A stretch of 64,000 nucleotides of DNA from Haematobia irritans (GCF_050003625.1 NC_134399.1:37526671-37590670), one strand, 5' to 3'; positions 1 through 11,855 are shown, counted from the stretch's first letter. Notes: a model not told the origin generated them from the sequence alone. Numbers and translations are program-made.

Positions 1-634
1 ACAAGATTTTCTATAGAAAGAAATAAAATTTTGACAAAATTTTCTGTAGAAAAAAATTTTAACAAAATTTTCTATAAAAATAAAATTTTTACGAAATTTT
101 TTCTATAGAAATAAAATTTCGACAAATTTTTTTATAGAAATAAAATTTTGACAAAATTTTTTATAGAAATAAAATTCTGACAAAAGTTTCTATAGAAATA
201 ATTTTTTTGTTTGGTAGTTTTTTTGTAAAATTTTCCCCAAATTTTGGTAATAATTTTTGGCTCGAATGGAGCCACCGTGGTGCATTGGTTAGCATGCCCG
301 CCTTGCATACATAAGGTCGTGGGTTCGATTCCTGCTTCGACCGAACATCAAAAAGTTTGTCAGCGGTGGATTGTCCTACCTCAGTAATGCTGGTGACATT
401 TCTGAGGGTTTCAAAGCTTCTCTAAGTGGTTTCACTGGAATGTGGAACGCCGTTCGGACTCGGCTATAAAAAGGAGGTCCCTTGTCATTGAGCTTAACAT
501 GGAATCGGACAGCACTCAGTGATATGAGAAAAGTTCACCAATGTGGTATCACAATGGACTGAATAATCTAAGTAAGCCTAATACATCGGACTGCCACTTA
601 ACCTAACCTAACCTTGGCTCGAATGGCAACCGTG
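1..634 (+). mobile_element. 3' part of an hAT-like element with 28-bp minisatellite, split by a SINE
   Basis: Positions 1-210 are degenerate copies of a 28-29 bp unit built on TTTCTATAGAAATAAAATTT. They are followed by a tail ending TTGGCTCGAATGGCAACCGTG at 614-634. The same layout (array, TTTGGTAG tail, GGCAACC end) closes the complete element at 54476-56564. The left part lies outside the window. A SINE interrupts the tail. Confidence 0.65.
270..613 (+). mobile_element. tRNA-derived SINE, copy 1
   Basis: Full-length copy. The tRNA-like head has an A box of the form TGGTGCATTGG and B box GGTTCGATTCC. A body follows, and the tail is repeated CCTAA. It is flanked by the 13-bp duplication TTGGCTCGAATGG (257-269 and 614-626), so it was inserted by target-primed reverse transcription. 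It does not encode protein and would depend on a LINE partner. Confidence 0.9.
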
Positions 635-2649
635 TTTGTAATTCATAGCTTTTGTGGGATTAGTATTTGTATGAAAATGTACCAACCCTTCATACTTGCC
701 TTTAGAATAGTTATTTAATAACCCCACAAATCTAAAGTTTTGTTTTGGTATTAATAGAGATCAATAGATTGCAGTTTTGCATTTTCACATGTTTCATTAC
801 TGAACAAATTGCAGTTATAGAAATAAAATATAATGGGAATAATTTCGAGTTCGAGCAAAATAAAATCAAATGGTCAGAAAAAACACGAACAGCCCAACAT
901 TTTGATTGACCGCTGTTCTTAATTACCATTGGATTATTTTTTTCGAAATTGCAGTGTTAGGAATTTATTTTGCATACATTTTTGTATGACACTAAATAAA
1001 TCTAAGGGCGTTTTCGTTTCGCAAAAAATATGTTGCCTTGGTGTTACACTACTTTTTCCCTCATTGTATTTTCGCCCAAATGATAGTGTCATTCCAAAGT
1101 TATTATTAATTCATAACATTTTGAGGGATACAGGATCCAAAATCTATGACAGTGTCCTTCATATGTGACAATCAATTTCGAGAATGTTGCACCTTTTTCC
1201 CAATCGAAATCGCCATAAGCTTTGGTTAATTAATAAATAAGGGTTTGCACTATTTCATAGAAATCTTAAGCGCAAAATATCCATCTACAAAAAAATTGAA
1301 AACAAAATATGTTAGAAGTAAAGAATTTCATATAAACCATTACCATTACATTATTTATTTATAATACTGAACATATTTCGAAAATTGCCCCACCAAAATC
1401 CCCAACTTTGTGGAAATTCCCCACCAAATCCCCAAGTCCTCAACTCAAAATGTTCGTTCCCATCCTGGCAACAATGACCATATAAACCCTACAATAAGTA
1501 GTTCATTCTAGCTATTTTTGAGTATCGTACGAAAATTTTCTTCTGCTTTAGTTCACGTTGAATTTATGTGTACGGTCATTGAACTTTATATCCACGTTTA
1601 GTTCATAAACATTTTGAGGCATACTTGGGATAAGGAAAATTTCATTGGGCTGTGGACAATTTCGAAAAAAAAAGAAAGTTAAACAACAAATAGTTTATTT
1701 CTGCAATAAAAATGTTAAATTTAGCATTATTAGTTTAACTACAAACGTTTTTTCTGTGTAGAATATTTCCTTCTATATGCTCCAATAGTACTTATAGTTT
1801 GAAGCATCACATCAAATGAGGAAATGCTTGTTATTGACTATAATAAATGCTTCTGATTTGGTCTTAATGTTCTTCACCCCTCCTAAACAAAAGAAATACA
1901 AAAAAATCATTGAAAAATGAATTTAAAATAGCTGGTTGGTCAAGAGATCACGTCCCCAACCAAGCTAAATAAAAATAAAATAAAATAATAACATTTATTT
2001 CTTCTACCTGCGGGGTGATTGCTGTATAACGAGAACGAGAAAAAAAAACAAAAACAAAAACAATAAAGCAATCCAAGACCAGAAGAAGACAATAACAATT
2101 TTGATCACCAATAATCAACGAACATCGAACGAAAATTGAAATAATTTTAGCCATGGTGCTAGCTATTGGCTTGGATGGTATAACTGGTTTCTTCGCATCC
2201 GTCCATGTTAATCGAAACATTTGTATGTACCTTTGTATATATGTTTCGGACTGTTCTGTTCTGCCCAGTCCATGATCCGTGTTTGGTCATCGTCATACCT
2301 TGAAATTGTACGACTCGCGCGCGCGAGGTACATTAATATTTTCATATGTTCTTGAAAATATTTGAAGTCACTAAATTTGTTCGGAACACTACCAATAACA
2401 GAGTTAACAAATACTTGTATTTATTTATACAACACATGTCGATAAATTATAATATACATTTAATTTTGTTGGTTTGTGTTATTTGGTATTTATTATTCGT
2501 CATATGTCCATGTGAACGTACGACGACGTTTATTTATGATGCGAAATGAATCTATTTAGGTGTTTTAGTTTTTTTCTAAGGTTCAAGCTCAACATTTTAT
2601 GTTAAATCAGAATCATGTTGTCATATTTTGTATTAGCGTGAACTATTTA
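635..2649. other. No gene recognised; AT-rich DNA
   Basis: No coding region or repeat can be assigned with confidence. At 2010-2220 there is a non-repeat stretch of 5'UTR character (CAAAAACAAAAAC, then ATG at 2153 opening a frame of roughly 40 codons with no recognisable domain). A CG-alternating patch GCGCGCGCG lies near 2318. Confidence 0.35.
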
Positions 2650-2662
2650 AATTATCCTTAGG

Positions 2663-2785
2663 TTAGGTTATGTGGCAGCCCGATGTATCAGGCTCACTTA
2701 GACTATTCAGTCCATTGTGATACCACAGTGGTGAACTTCTCTCTTATCACTGAGTGCTGCCCGATTCCATGCTAAGCTCAATGAC
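2663..2785 (-). mobile_element. SINE copy 2, 5'-truncated
   Basis: Only the 3' 123 bp of the SINE are present, in minus orientation, ending in the CCTAA-type tail. Perfect 13-bp duplications AATTATCCTTAGG flank it (2650-2662 and 2786-2798). The truncation is therefore from incomplete reverse transcription, not later decay. Confidence 0.88.
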
Positions 2786-2945
2786 AATTATCCTTAGGAC
2801 ACAGACATATTAATCTGGGGAAGAATTATGTTCAGTTTTTGACATGTCTGTGTAATCTGCAATTTTCCTTAATAAATTGACCTAGAATAAAATTGTAGAA
2901 TTCATAATTTTTTTAGTAAGTTGCCTTATAGTTGATCCACTAAAC

Positions 2946-3160
2946 CCCATTTTCATAAAGCTCCGTTAGTGTTCCGTTAACTAACCAACTTTTAAACCGT
3001 ATTATGGACGAAGCTGTCATCTTGCATATATATTCCATATGCCAGTTAGGAACTAACCAGGCGAAAATTTTTCAGTTAAAGTTAACTGGAGAGAAGATAT
3101 TTTCAATTTAATTTCTGTTAACTGGCAGTTAAAGCCTAACGGAGCTACATGAAAATGACC
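2946..3160. mobile_element. Palindromic MITE (CCATTTTCAT ends)
   Basis: The left arm begins CATTTTCATAAAGCTCCGTT and the right arm ends with its near complement (AACGGAGCTACATGAAAATG). A second, diverged copy at 60872-61350 is split by a retro-insert. Non-coding. Confidence 0.6.
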
Positions 3161-3165
3161 ACACT

Positions 3166-3677
3166 CAAAAAAAAAGTGAACTCTCTATTTCACTAAAGCC
3201 AATTTAACTTTATTTTAGTTCATGCAATTATTATGTTTGGAGAAAGTTTCCTCTACTCTAATAATTTTTTGAGTACGTTAGATAAATTAACTAAAACCGA
3301 GGAAAAAATATACTCAAATGAAGCATAAAAATTAACTAAGTTTGAGTCTTCCACAAAATAGTTCAGAATTTCTTAAAATTTGTAAATTTTTCCAAAAATA
3401 CGTCCATCATAAACTTCGTATGTCACTAAAGACATTTTTGCAATTTTTAACTCCAAGTTTTTGCTTCAAACTACAAAATTTTCTTTAACAAGTGAAAAAA
3501 CTTTGTTATGTCTAACAAATTTTCAGGAATTTGTCGAAAAATATTTACTTATTTTTATGACATCGGCGTGATGCCAACGTTTGTAATAATGTTTAGTTAA
3601 AATTTTCTACAAATATTTAAAATTTTCTAAAATTAACCGAAAGTTTTCTTCCTGGTGGGTTCACTGTTTTTTCAGTG
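3166..3677 (+). mobile_element. MITE family C, full-length
   Basis: Terminal inverted repeats CACTCAAAAAAAAAGTGAAC (left) and GTTCACTGTTTTTTCAGTG (right). Non-coding. Related sequences lie at 3757-4235 and 53360-53870. Confidence 0.6.
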
Positions 3678-3756
3678 CATAAATCTAGTTAGTTGCAGGT
3701 TGATTGTCGTCTAAGTGTATATGCATTTATGCCAACAGTTCTTGGAGAACCCCAAG

Positions 3757-4235
3757 TGAACCCACTATGAAAGAAAATGTAGGTTTATTTTAGAAAATTT
3801 TAACTAAAAATAGTTTTCTAATAGCAACATTTTACAAATAAGTTAATACTTCTTGTCAAAATGAAGAAAATTTATTAAAAATAGTATTTTTTTTCTGTTG
3901 TTTAAGAAACTTTTATATGTTGAAGGAGAAAAATTGGATTTAAAAAATGTTAAAATGTCTTTAGCGCTGTACGTTGTTCAAGATAGGTACAATTTTAGTA
4001 AAATTTACTCATTTGAGAGACTTGTGAACTCAATTTAATAAAACTTCTCCCTATTTTATATTTTAGTAAAATTGTGCACTATACTTGTGTACAATTTTTT
4101 CTTATTTTTAGTTCTCGTCAGTTAGCAAAAAATATTCAAATAAGGAACATTTGCTCACATTGGTCAAAATTTAATTAAAATCATGAACTAAAATAAATTT
4201 CAGTTGGCATTAGCGCCCCTTTTTTTGAGTGAGCC
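3757..4235 (-). mobile_element. MITE family C, inverted partner copy
   Basis: Reverse-orientation copy sharing the AAGTGAACCCACTATGAAAG edge and the TTTTTTTGAGTG terminus with the copy at 3166-3677. The two form an inverted pair 80 bp apart. Confidence 0.55.
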
Positions 4236-5020
4236 ATACATCTCAAACAATTGGTTATCTCTATCTATTGATTATAGAATTCACTCTTAAAAATACCAGT
4301 TAATAGGTAATCTTTACCCGGTGCCCACGTCTTAGAGTAGATAACAAAAGCTACTTGGCCATCTAGTCTAGTCTAGGCTTTGTAATATTGTGTTTTTGCA
4401 ATATTACAAAGCCAGAGTGTATTCAATATTGAGCATAAAGTTTCAGTTTCCTGGTAAATAAAATTTAATATCATCATTTAACCCTGCCACCGAAGCAATT
4501 TCATTAATATAATGAAACTTTTCGTTATCGTTATGATTTTCCATTAAATAACGAAATATTTAATACTATTAATGAACACTTTCATTGTCTCAATGAAGCA
4601 TTTTCGTTATTTTCGAAATTTTCTTTCTGTGTATAACGATTTTTTTAAATTCCACATTCCAGGTACACTGAAAAAAAAATATTGTCGTGAATAGCAAGAT
4701 GTCTTGTTCTTAAAATAGGGATGCGACTTTTGCTTAGCATAGACACAAAGAGAATTTCATTAAAATTAAGCCAATGAAAAATTGGCATTAATACAACGAA
4801 ACATTTTCATGAAGACAATGAAAATATTCGTTAATAATACGTTAATAAATGGAAATTTGATCAATGTAACGAGAAAATTCGTTATATTAATGATTTTGTT
4901 TCATTGGCTCAATTTTAATGACATATATCGTCAATGTAACGAAACTTTTCCTTTCCTGTGTAGAAAACGTATTTCTCTGTGAGCTAAATTTAAATTTAAA
5001 AGTTAGTTGCGTCTTAACAA
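4236..5020. repeat. AT-rich ATTAATGAAAC palindromic repeats
   Basis: Clusters of TTCATTAATATAATGAAAC and CATTAATACAACGAAAC motifs in both orientations (4490-4620 and 4770-4950). They probably belong to one or two small foldback MITEs; the ends are not clear. No gene seen. Confidence 0.4.
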
Positions 5021-5567
5021 CCCAGCAAAAAAATTTGGAAGTTCTTCCAAAGGCACAACTTCAAAAGCACTTCCAGAAGATGCACTCCCAATGATGTTCT
5101 TTATTTTAACTTCCCAGGAAGTTCTTTTAATTCAATTTTTTATAACATGTTTTTTCATACTTTTAATGGGTAATTTTAACTTTTTTTGTTTCAAATAGGT
5201 TGCAAACAGAGCAAGAATTCATCAAATGGTACAAATCATTTAAATTTTGTCGAAAAAAATGCTAAATCCAATCTGAAAATATTGTGAATTTTTGAAAATA
5301 TTTAAGGTCAAACGTTTCCGACAAGCGTTAGAATCCATTATTTATTTGACAAAATATCACAGAATTTTTTAATTTACATCCAAAACATTGAATTGGGATC
5401 ACACCTAAAGAAGTGATGCAAATTCAGTGCAACGGCTGTTGAAATGAAGAACTTCCGTCCTATGGCAAGCCCATGTTAAATTCATCGCTTCTGCGTCAAT
5501 TTTGCACCACTTCCGGATCCAAAAAGAGCATTTTCATTACTTTTTTGGCGACGCTTTTTTTGCTGGG
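5021..5567. mobile_element. MITE family E (CCCAGCAAAAAAA ends), intact
   Basis: Starts CCCAGCAAAAAAATTTGG and ends TTTTTTTGCTGGG. A second copy at 19316-20501 is interrupted by a MITE of family A. The 63-codon ORF inside is not a recognisable protein. Confidence 0.65.
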
Positions 5568-5883
5568 AATATCTTGCAATTCTCTGTTTTTTTTTTGCTT
5601 GGATTGAATATCAAAGTTAATAGATGAAATACAAAATCTATGGATGGAACCGGACAAGTAACTAAAATCATCAAAGTTTTCTTAAATTTATTTCTTTTAT
5701 TTCAAAGACACCATAATCGCCACGAGGAAAAACAATAACAAAGCCAAGTGGTGATTTAAACTCAACACAAATTATTGAACAAATTAATAACAATAGACCT
5801 ATTTTCTTTTAGTACTGGATGCAACATTTGTTTAAACTATCCAGAACATTGTTGCACTGGTATTCTATTCAGAACATGTTATC

Positions 5884-6306
5884 ATTGCAAACAGAGTGAA
5901 TAAAAAGACAAGAGGACGAAAATGTGCGTCAGTAGGTGGAAAATTTCATGAAGAAAATTTCTCTAATATCAGGCAGATTTTGTCGATGCTTCTCTAAAAT
6001 ATCATGCAGTTTGCGTCGGCGTCACCCAGTTCAGTTCTCTGCCGGCTTTACGAAACGTAAGGAAAATAGGATTTAGAACCTACTTTGTAATAACAAATGT
6101 TCTTTTATTCTATTAAATTTTTTGGCAGACAATTTGAAATTATAACTGCCGATGCCTTTATAAAGAATTGATCAAAACAGCGCTTCGACCGCAACGCCGG
6201 TTATACCAAAGCTGCAGACATTGTGCGACATCTATACGGTTGACATTTGTTGTTTTTGTAGAAGAGAAATTTTCGTCCTCTTGTGTTTTTATTCTCTCTG
6301 TTGCAA
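5884..6306. repeat. Long-spaced inverted repeat, about 39-bp arms
   Basis: TTGCAAACAGAGTGAATAAA and following bases (5884-5922) are repeated inverted at 6268-6306 with few differences. The 345-bp spacer is non-repetitive here. It could be the termini of an unclassified DNA element. The two overlapping 60-codon ORFs in the right part are mutual shadows. Confidence 0.5.
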
Positions 6307-6599
6307 ATTTCACTAGTGTTGCCAGGTTGAATTTACGTGACATTTATTGATTCACAATAGCTATTTTGAATTTAAAAGCAATAAAGTGATATAAATAATC
6401 GTATTTGTTACTATTTGAATAATTACTTCATTAAAAAGGATTTTCCATCTTTTGTATTTAAACAACTGATAAAATAGGGTTGCACAATTTCGTACATATT
6501 CTCGATAAACGGGTTCTGTGTTTTCTTTTAGTCCCTCAAGGCTTGTTTTTGTAGCACTAAAAGAAAACATTGCTAATAATAGCTATCGGGAATCAAGAA

Positions 6600-8787
6600 A
6601 ATGCAACTTTATTAGAGTTCAACCTGACAATAATACCGGGGAGATTTTCGCCAAAGAGCATTCAATATTGAGAGAAGGTCAATAAGCGAACAATTGTTAG
6701 AGGGCTATGTGTGGAAATTGCTTTTCTGCGAGCGATGTCCTGTATAGCTCATAAAAAATCCAGTTCTAAAACAGCCCAACTATCGACCGTCTTTGTGTTT
6801 TTCTTATGAGCCTAAAACATGCTGCCAGCTAGCGGCGTGTCCATGAATTTAAATTTATTATAATTTCTTGGTGGAGAATTACAGTGTTGCCACCGATACA
6901 TTATATTTTAACCTTACCTCTTGAACAGGAATTGAACTATGAAAATACTTTTTTTATGGATATTTAACATTAACTATCCTTTTGTCGGGATAATAGAAAT
7001 ACATGCAGTCAAAAGAGAAAGATACACTAGGAATATATGTAAAAATATATATTATTTTTGAAACTAATAAACCACAATGAGAAAAACGAAACAAAACAAA
7101 AATCAAAAATAATTTACATAATGTCCATTGATTGAGGTCTAGGTCGATTTGTGTGTGAACACACAATCGTCATATATTTGTTCATCAGTTCGTTCGCATC
7201 TATCCGTATTGTTGTTATTGTGTAAAAATTCGTTAAATTTTTATTACCAACACCAACCATCAACTTCCACTACTAGCATTCAGTCATTTGCGTGTTCATC
7301 TTCTCATTCGAATTCGTAAATGCGTTTGTGGTGTGTTTATGATGGCGGTGCGTTGTCTTCGACGCTTTTTGTGTGTATTTAGATGGAGGGAAGGGTGGAG
7401 GGAAGCTACTATTCATCATACCTTCCATATCCATTGTTCATAGTTTAAGAAATAATTTTGGTAACAAAATAATAAAAAAAAGTGGAAAAAGACAATAACT
7501 AATGACGTTATATGGAGCACGGACGGCATTTGAACAAGCTTTACCCTGACAGCTTAAAATTCACACAATTCCACACAAATACACACGCATCAAAGATAGT
7601 AATGCGGGGCACAAAAGCACAGAAAAGAGAAGCGATCACAAACAAACAAAAAACTACAAAGCTACCACCTACCAACAACAATTCAATCGAAGCCCCAATA
7701 ACACATGGTCGAGCTAGTCTTTTGGTTTTTGCCCCAAGAAAGAGAGGAGAGAGGGTAGAGAATATTTTTATGGTGGTAGTGTTAGTAGTAAAAGGGCAAT
7801 GCTTCTTTAAAACATGAGGTTTTCTGTGCTTGGTAGGTAAGCAATAACAATAACCCGTCATCTAAATTGTATGTGGCGAAAGAAACAAAAAAAAAGCACA
7901 AAAGCGGGAACACCAAAACAAAATAAACTGGATTTTTTTTTTCAACATTATTATTTTTTTTTTTTTTTTTGCTGTTGTAAACATTTAATTTTGGGAACTG
8001 CCAAAACAATCAAGCAACTCTTTAATATGCTTTTGACCATTCGTTTGACCATGACCTAAACTGAGGGAAACAAGACTCGAACCATTATGGTCGTCTTTTT
8101 ATTTATTTAGTTGGCTAATGTATTCATATGCACGTGTGTGCATTTGAAAAAGGGGGTGGGCATGGGGAGATTCCATAGGAAAAAGTAATAGGCATGTTAA
8201 GGTAGGCTCTGGTGTGCAAATAAGTCTATTGAACCTAATAGGGGAAAACATTTGAAATTTGATTTGTTTTATGGACTTCTCGGGGACAGAATTCTGGGCC
8301 ATCTTAGACATTCCTTGACATTATTTCAAATTCCCTATTTTTTCTCGACATTCAAAGAGGAATTAATAAAATCGCCTGATCAATCAATCGTGTTGTGTAT
8401 ATTCAAGTAGCAAACTAACTCGAAATCGAATGTTGTTTTATCTTGCGAAATGAAGCCATTTTGTAGGTTTTTTTTCTGTTTTTCTTTAATCGTCATGTTA
8501 AACTATACAAGGTCAAACATAGTGACATTGAATGTTGGTGGTATATTTGGTATAGTGAATGTCCGCCATCGTTATTAATATGACTTGTCGCCCTAAAACA
8601 CGATCGATGTGATTTTGCAGCAAGACCCAACAATCAACTCCCATTACCACCAAATAACCTTGGGGGCAACTTATTTCAATGGAAAATGGTTATATTTTTA
8701 GTATGGGAAAGTAAGTATTTCTCCACAAGAATATCTATAGATAGTTTGTAAAAACTTTTATAGGATATACATATGGTTCCAGGAGTA
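6600..8787. other. Unique DNA, no gene recognised
   Basis: No repeat family of the window occurs here. At 7200-7300 the sequence is CAACACCAACCATC-like and resembles 5'UTR or enhancer DNA. The opposite-strand ORFs at 7512-7861 overlap each other and show no domain. A T-tract lies at 7957-7972. Confidence 0.4.
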
Positions 8788-8789
8788 TA

Positions 8790-8965
8790 CACTCAAAAAA
8801 AAAATTACTTGGATCCAAAGATTTTGACCTTCTCTTAAGGATTTTGGTATTGATTCCAAAACAAATATATAACTAAATCTATGCTCTATACAATCAAAAC
8901 TAGGATACAGATCTCTCGAATTTCGTTTCTCATTTTGTGTTATATTAACATACATCCGTTTGACA
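8790..8965 (+). mobile_element. MITE family B fragment
   Basis: TA then CACTCAAAAAAAAAATTAC and the diagnostic TTGGATCCAAAGATTTTGACC block. The right end is lost or too diverged to place. Confidence 0.5.
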
Positions 8966-9078
8966 GATGTATGCCTTTTTTTAAATTTTTCGCATTCCCT
9001 CCCTTTTGTTACACAATAAATAAAAGTTTATTCAAAAACATGTCTAAATGATAAGGACTTGTATAAGGGTTCTATGCA

Positions 9079-10624
9079 CACTGGAAAAAAAGCATACTCG
9101 GTTCCAAAGATTTTGTCTTTACTTTAAAAAATTTGGTATTGATTCCGAGCCAAAGAAGCAGAGAATACAAGTAAGGATACTTTTAAGACACAATTCTCTT
9201 TTAAATTTAGGTTTTGTGTACTTGCTTCTAGGAAGCAAATTTAAATTTTTCGCTTTCTCAGCTTTTTTTCTTCATATGCTATCAAAGTCCTTTAAAAGCG
9301 AGTTAACGGCAACTTTATTTTCCAAATTAGGACTCGACTTCCAGTAGAAATTATGCTATGTTTGAAGTAAAAAACTTCTTTAAAATAAAGTTTTGAAAAA
9401 CGTGTCCTACACGCAAAGAAAAAAAACGTTTGGAAAACGTGTACCGAAAACGTTTTTCTTTTGTTAGAGTTTTTTGCATTGCTTCGAAAATTTTAAACTT
9501 TTATCACCAAAAAAATTCGTTTGTTATAAAATTTTTATTTTTTCAATAAAAAAAGTTATTTTTGAAATAACAACACAGTCCATTTCGTTTATATCAAACA
9601 CTGTTCTTTTCTGACTTTAGGTCTTTAATAAGACGCATTTTACAGTTCAAAATTTAATATAGTACAATGTAATGTTGAACATTTTTTCGGAATCTTCCGA
9701 ATATATCTGTAATATATGTAAAAAAACAAAAGCAAAAAAAAAAAAACTTTGGCCGAAGCAGGGATCGAACCCACGACCCTTGGCATGAGAGTCGGAGGTA
9801 GCTACTGTTAAATAAACTTTGTTTATTCGGTTCGTGGGCGCCGCAAGCTATGCTATATAAATATAACTTATATGGATATTTATCTATTGATGACCATAAC
9901 AGGTACATAGCTCAGTGGTTAGTGTGTTGGCTTACAATGTGCATGGTCCGCGGTTCGATTCTCCGTCCAGGCGAAAGGTAAAAAAAATTTTAAAAATTTA
10001 TAAAATCGTATAATTTCTTCTACATTGTTGGTATTACAGGAAAAGGTGTTAAGAACTAAAAATCCTCGTGGATGTGAGAAAGATGTGAGGGACAATGCAA
10101 TTAGCAAGAAAATAATGTTTTTTTTTTGAGTTAGTATTTATGAAATTGTTTTTACATCCTGGAAAAGAATAAACGTTTATCACAAAAAGTATATACTTTT
10201 CTTCCAAATACACTTCCTTACAGCGAAAAGCAAATGAGAAACGAACTTTGTTTGTCTAAAATTTCGTTTGGGAGGAAAGAATTATTTTTTTGCGTGTATA
10301 TTTGAACGATTTTTTGCTTTGTAGTCAAGATGCAAAAAGACAACAAATTTAAAGACAATTTCATTAAATTTAAAGAATTTTTCTGAATTATTAAAGTCAA
10401 GTCGACCTTAGCCTATAAATTTTTTCTTTCATGTTAAGATGCCCATTTTTAAGTGAAATCACTTAATTATAAGGACAATACGACTTCATTGAAAAGTTTA
10501 TCGACTTTTGGACAAGGAAAATAACTTTATTGTAGAGAAATGCGTCTTCTATGCCAAGCAAAATTTGTATTCGTATTTCAAAGATATGAAATCTTTGACC
10601 TCACGACAATATTTATTTTCAGTG
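9079..10624 (-). mobile_element. MITE family A, split by a younger element
   Basis: Right half of the family at 9079-9407 and left half at 10299-10624, in minus orientation, with CACTG...CAGTG ends flanked by CA on both sides. Intact paralogues (for example 19703-20359) run straight through the break as CAAATATAGGAC, giving the empty site of the nested insertion. Confidence 0.85.
9410..10296 (+). mobile_element. TA-flanked MITE carrying tRNA-like pol III boxes, copy 1
   Basis: Inverted ends CACGCAAAGAAAA and TTTTTTTGCGTG, TA duplicated on both sides (9408-9409 and 10297-10298), 887 bp. Inside is a tRNA-like module with A box TAGCTCAGTGG (9908-9918) and B box GGTTCGATTCT (9952-9962). A second B-box-like sequence on the minus strand (GGGTTCGATCCCTG, near 9755-9770) faces the first. 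The TA duplication suggests mobilisation by a Tc1/mariner-type transposase. It encodes no transposase. Confidence 0.82.
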
Positions 10625-10922
10625 CAAGTACAACAATTTAAAAAAAAATCTACAATAATGTCACCATGAAGGTAAACTATGATTGGTTACACAGATGATG
10701 TATGGTTATCTTCTCCGTAACTTCCTGTAGGTTTAGCTTTCTAGGGTTAAAAAGCTATTCATATACATTATTATTATAATAGTTTAAAATCCAAATTAAT
10801 AACAATTGCTATTGTGAATTTAGGAAACATCACTTTATCCAAAATTCAATCTGGCAATACCGAAGCGATTTGCAATGACGAGATGTTCGGGATAGCCCAT
10901 ACAAATGTTGCATCGAGTACTA

Positions 10923-11855
10923 AAGGGTGATTCTTTTGAGGTTAGGATTTTCATGCATTAGTATTTGACAGATCACGTGGGATTTCAGACATGGTGTCAA
11001 AGAGAAAGATGCTCAGTATGCTTTGACATTTCATCATGAATAGACTTACTAACGAGCAACGCTTGCAAATCATTGAATTTTATTACTAGAAAAGTTGGCA
11101 GAAAATCCGCTTTTTTATCGACAAATTTTGTTCAGCGATGAGGCTCATTTCTGGTTGAATGGCTACGTAAATAAGCAAAATTGCCGAATTTGGAGTGAAG
11201 AGCAACCAGAAGCCGTTCAAGAACTGCCCATGCATCCCGAAAAATGCACTGTTTGGTGTGGTTTGTACGCTGGTGGAATCATTGGACCGTATTTTTTCAA
11301 AGATGCTGTTGGACGCAACGTTACGGTGAATGGCGATCGCTATCGTTCGATGCTAACAAACTTTTTGTTGCCAAAAATGGAAGAACTGAACTTGGTTGAC
11401 ATGTGGTTTCAACAAGATGGCTCTACATGCCACACAGCTCGCGATTCTATGGCCATTTTGAGGGAAAACTTCGGAGAACAATTCATCTCAAGAAATGGAC
11501 CGGTAAGTTGGCCACCAAGATCATGCGATTTGACGCCTTTAGACTATTTTTTGTGGGGCTACGTCAAGTCTAAAGTCTACAGAAATAAGCCAGCAACTAT
11601 TCCAGCTTTGGAAGACAACATTTCCGAAGAAATTCGGGCTATTCCGGCCGAAATGCTCGAAAAAGTTGCCCAAAATTGGACTTTCCGAATGGACCACCTA
11701 AGACGCAGCCGCGGTCAACATTTAAATGAAATTATCTTCAAAAAGTAAATGTCATGGACCAATCTAACGTTTCAAATAAAGAACCGATGAGATTTTGCAA
11801 ATTTTATGCGTTTTTTTTTTTAAAAAAGTTATCAAGCTCTTAACAAATCACCCTT
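10923..11855 (+). mobile_element. DD41D mariner-type element, internally deleted, copy 1
   Basis: Ends AAGGGTGATTC and AATCACCCTT with flanking TA on both sides (10921-10922, 11856-11857). Length 933 bp. It holds a transposase lacking most of the N-terminal DNA-binding domain. Almost identical to the copy at 14452-15386 and with the same deletion junction. Confidence 0.92.
11038..11748 (+). pseudogene. Deleted and frameshifted DD41D transposase
   Basis: IS630/Tc1/mariner-superfamily transposase of the DD41D (rosa/Visitor-like) group. The start (MNRLTNEQRLQII) at 11038 is intact, but about 17 codons later one C is missing relative to the sister copy and a TAG follows. The catalytic part is open from 11095. 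Aspartates sit in FSDEAHF and WFQQDG; the third is in TPLDYFLWG, with 41 residues between second and third. The region between the N-terminal 17 residues and LEKLAENP, normally helix-turn-helix and linker, is absent. The catalytic triad is present but the frameshift and missing DNA-binding domain should make it inactive. Confidence 0.88.

Noticed and set aside
270..345. SINE heads as tRNA genes
   Set aside because: The same sequence recurs nine times with attached SINE body and duplications; no acceptor-stem pairing.
2153..2280. ATG in a 5'UTR-like context opening a short frame
   Set aside because: About 40 codons, no domain, no clear donor. Too weak to call a gene.
7512..7861. Overlapping 101- and 106-codon ORFs on opposite strands
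   Set aside because: They are mirror shadows in low-complexity DNA; no domain, splice or codon-usage support.
9900..9975. Genuine tRNA gene
   Set aside because: A and B boxes are good, but no 7-bp acceptor stem closes and the module is inside a MITE with a second diverged copy.
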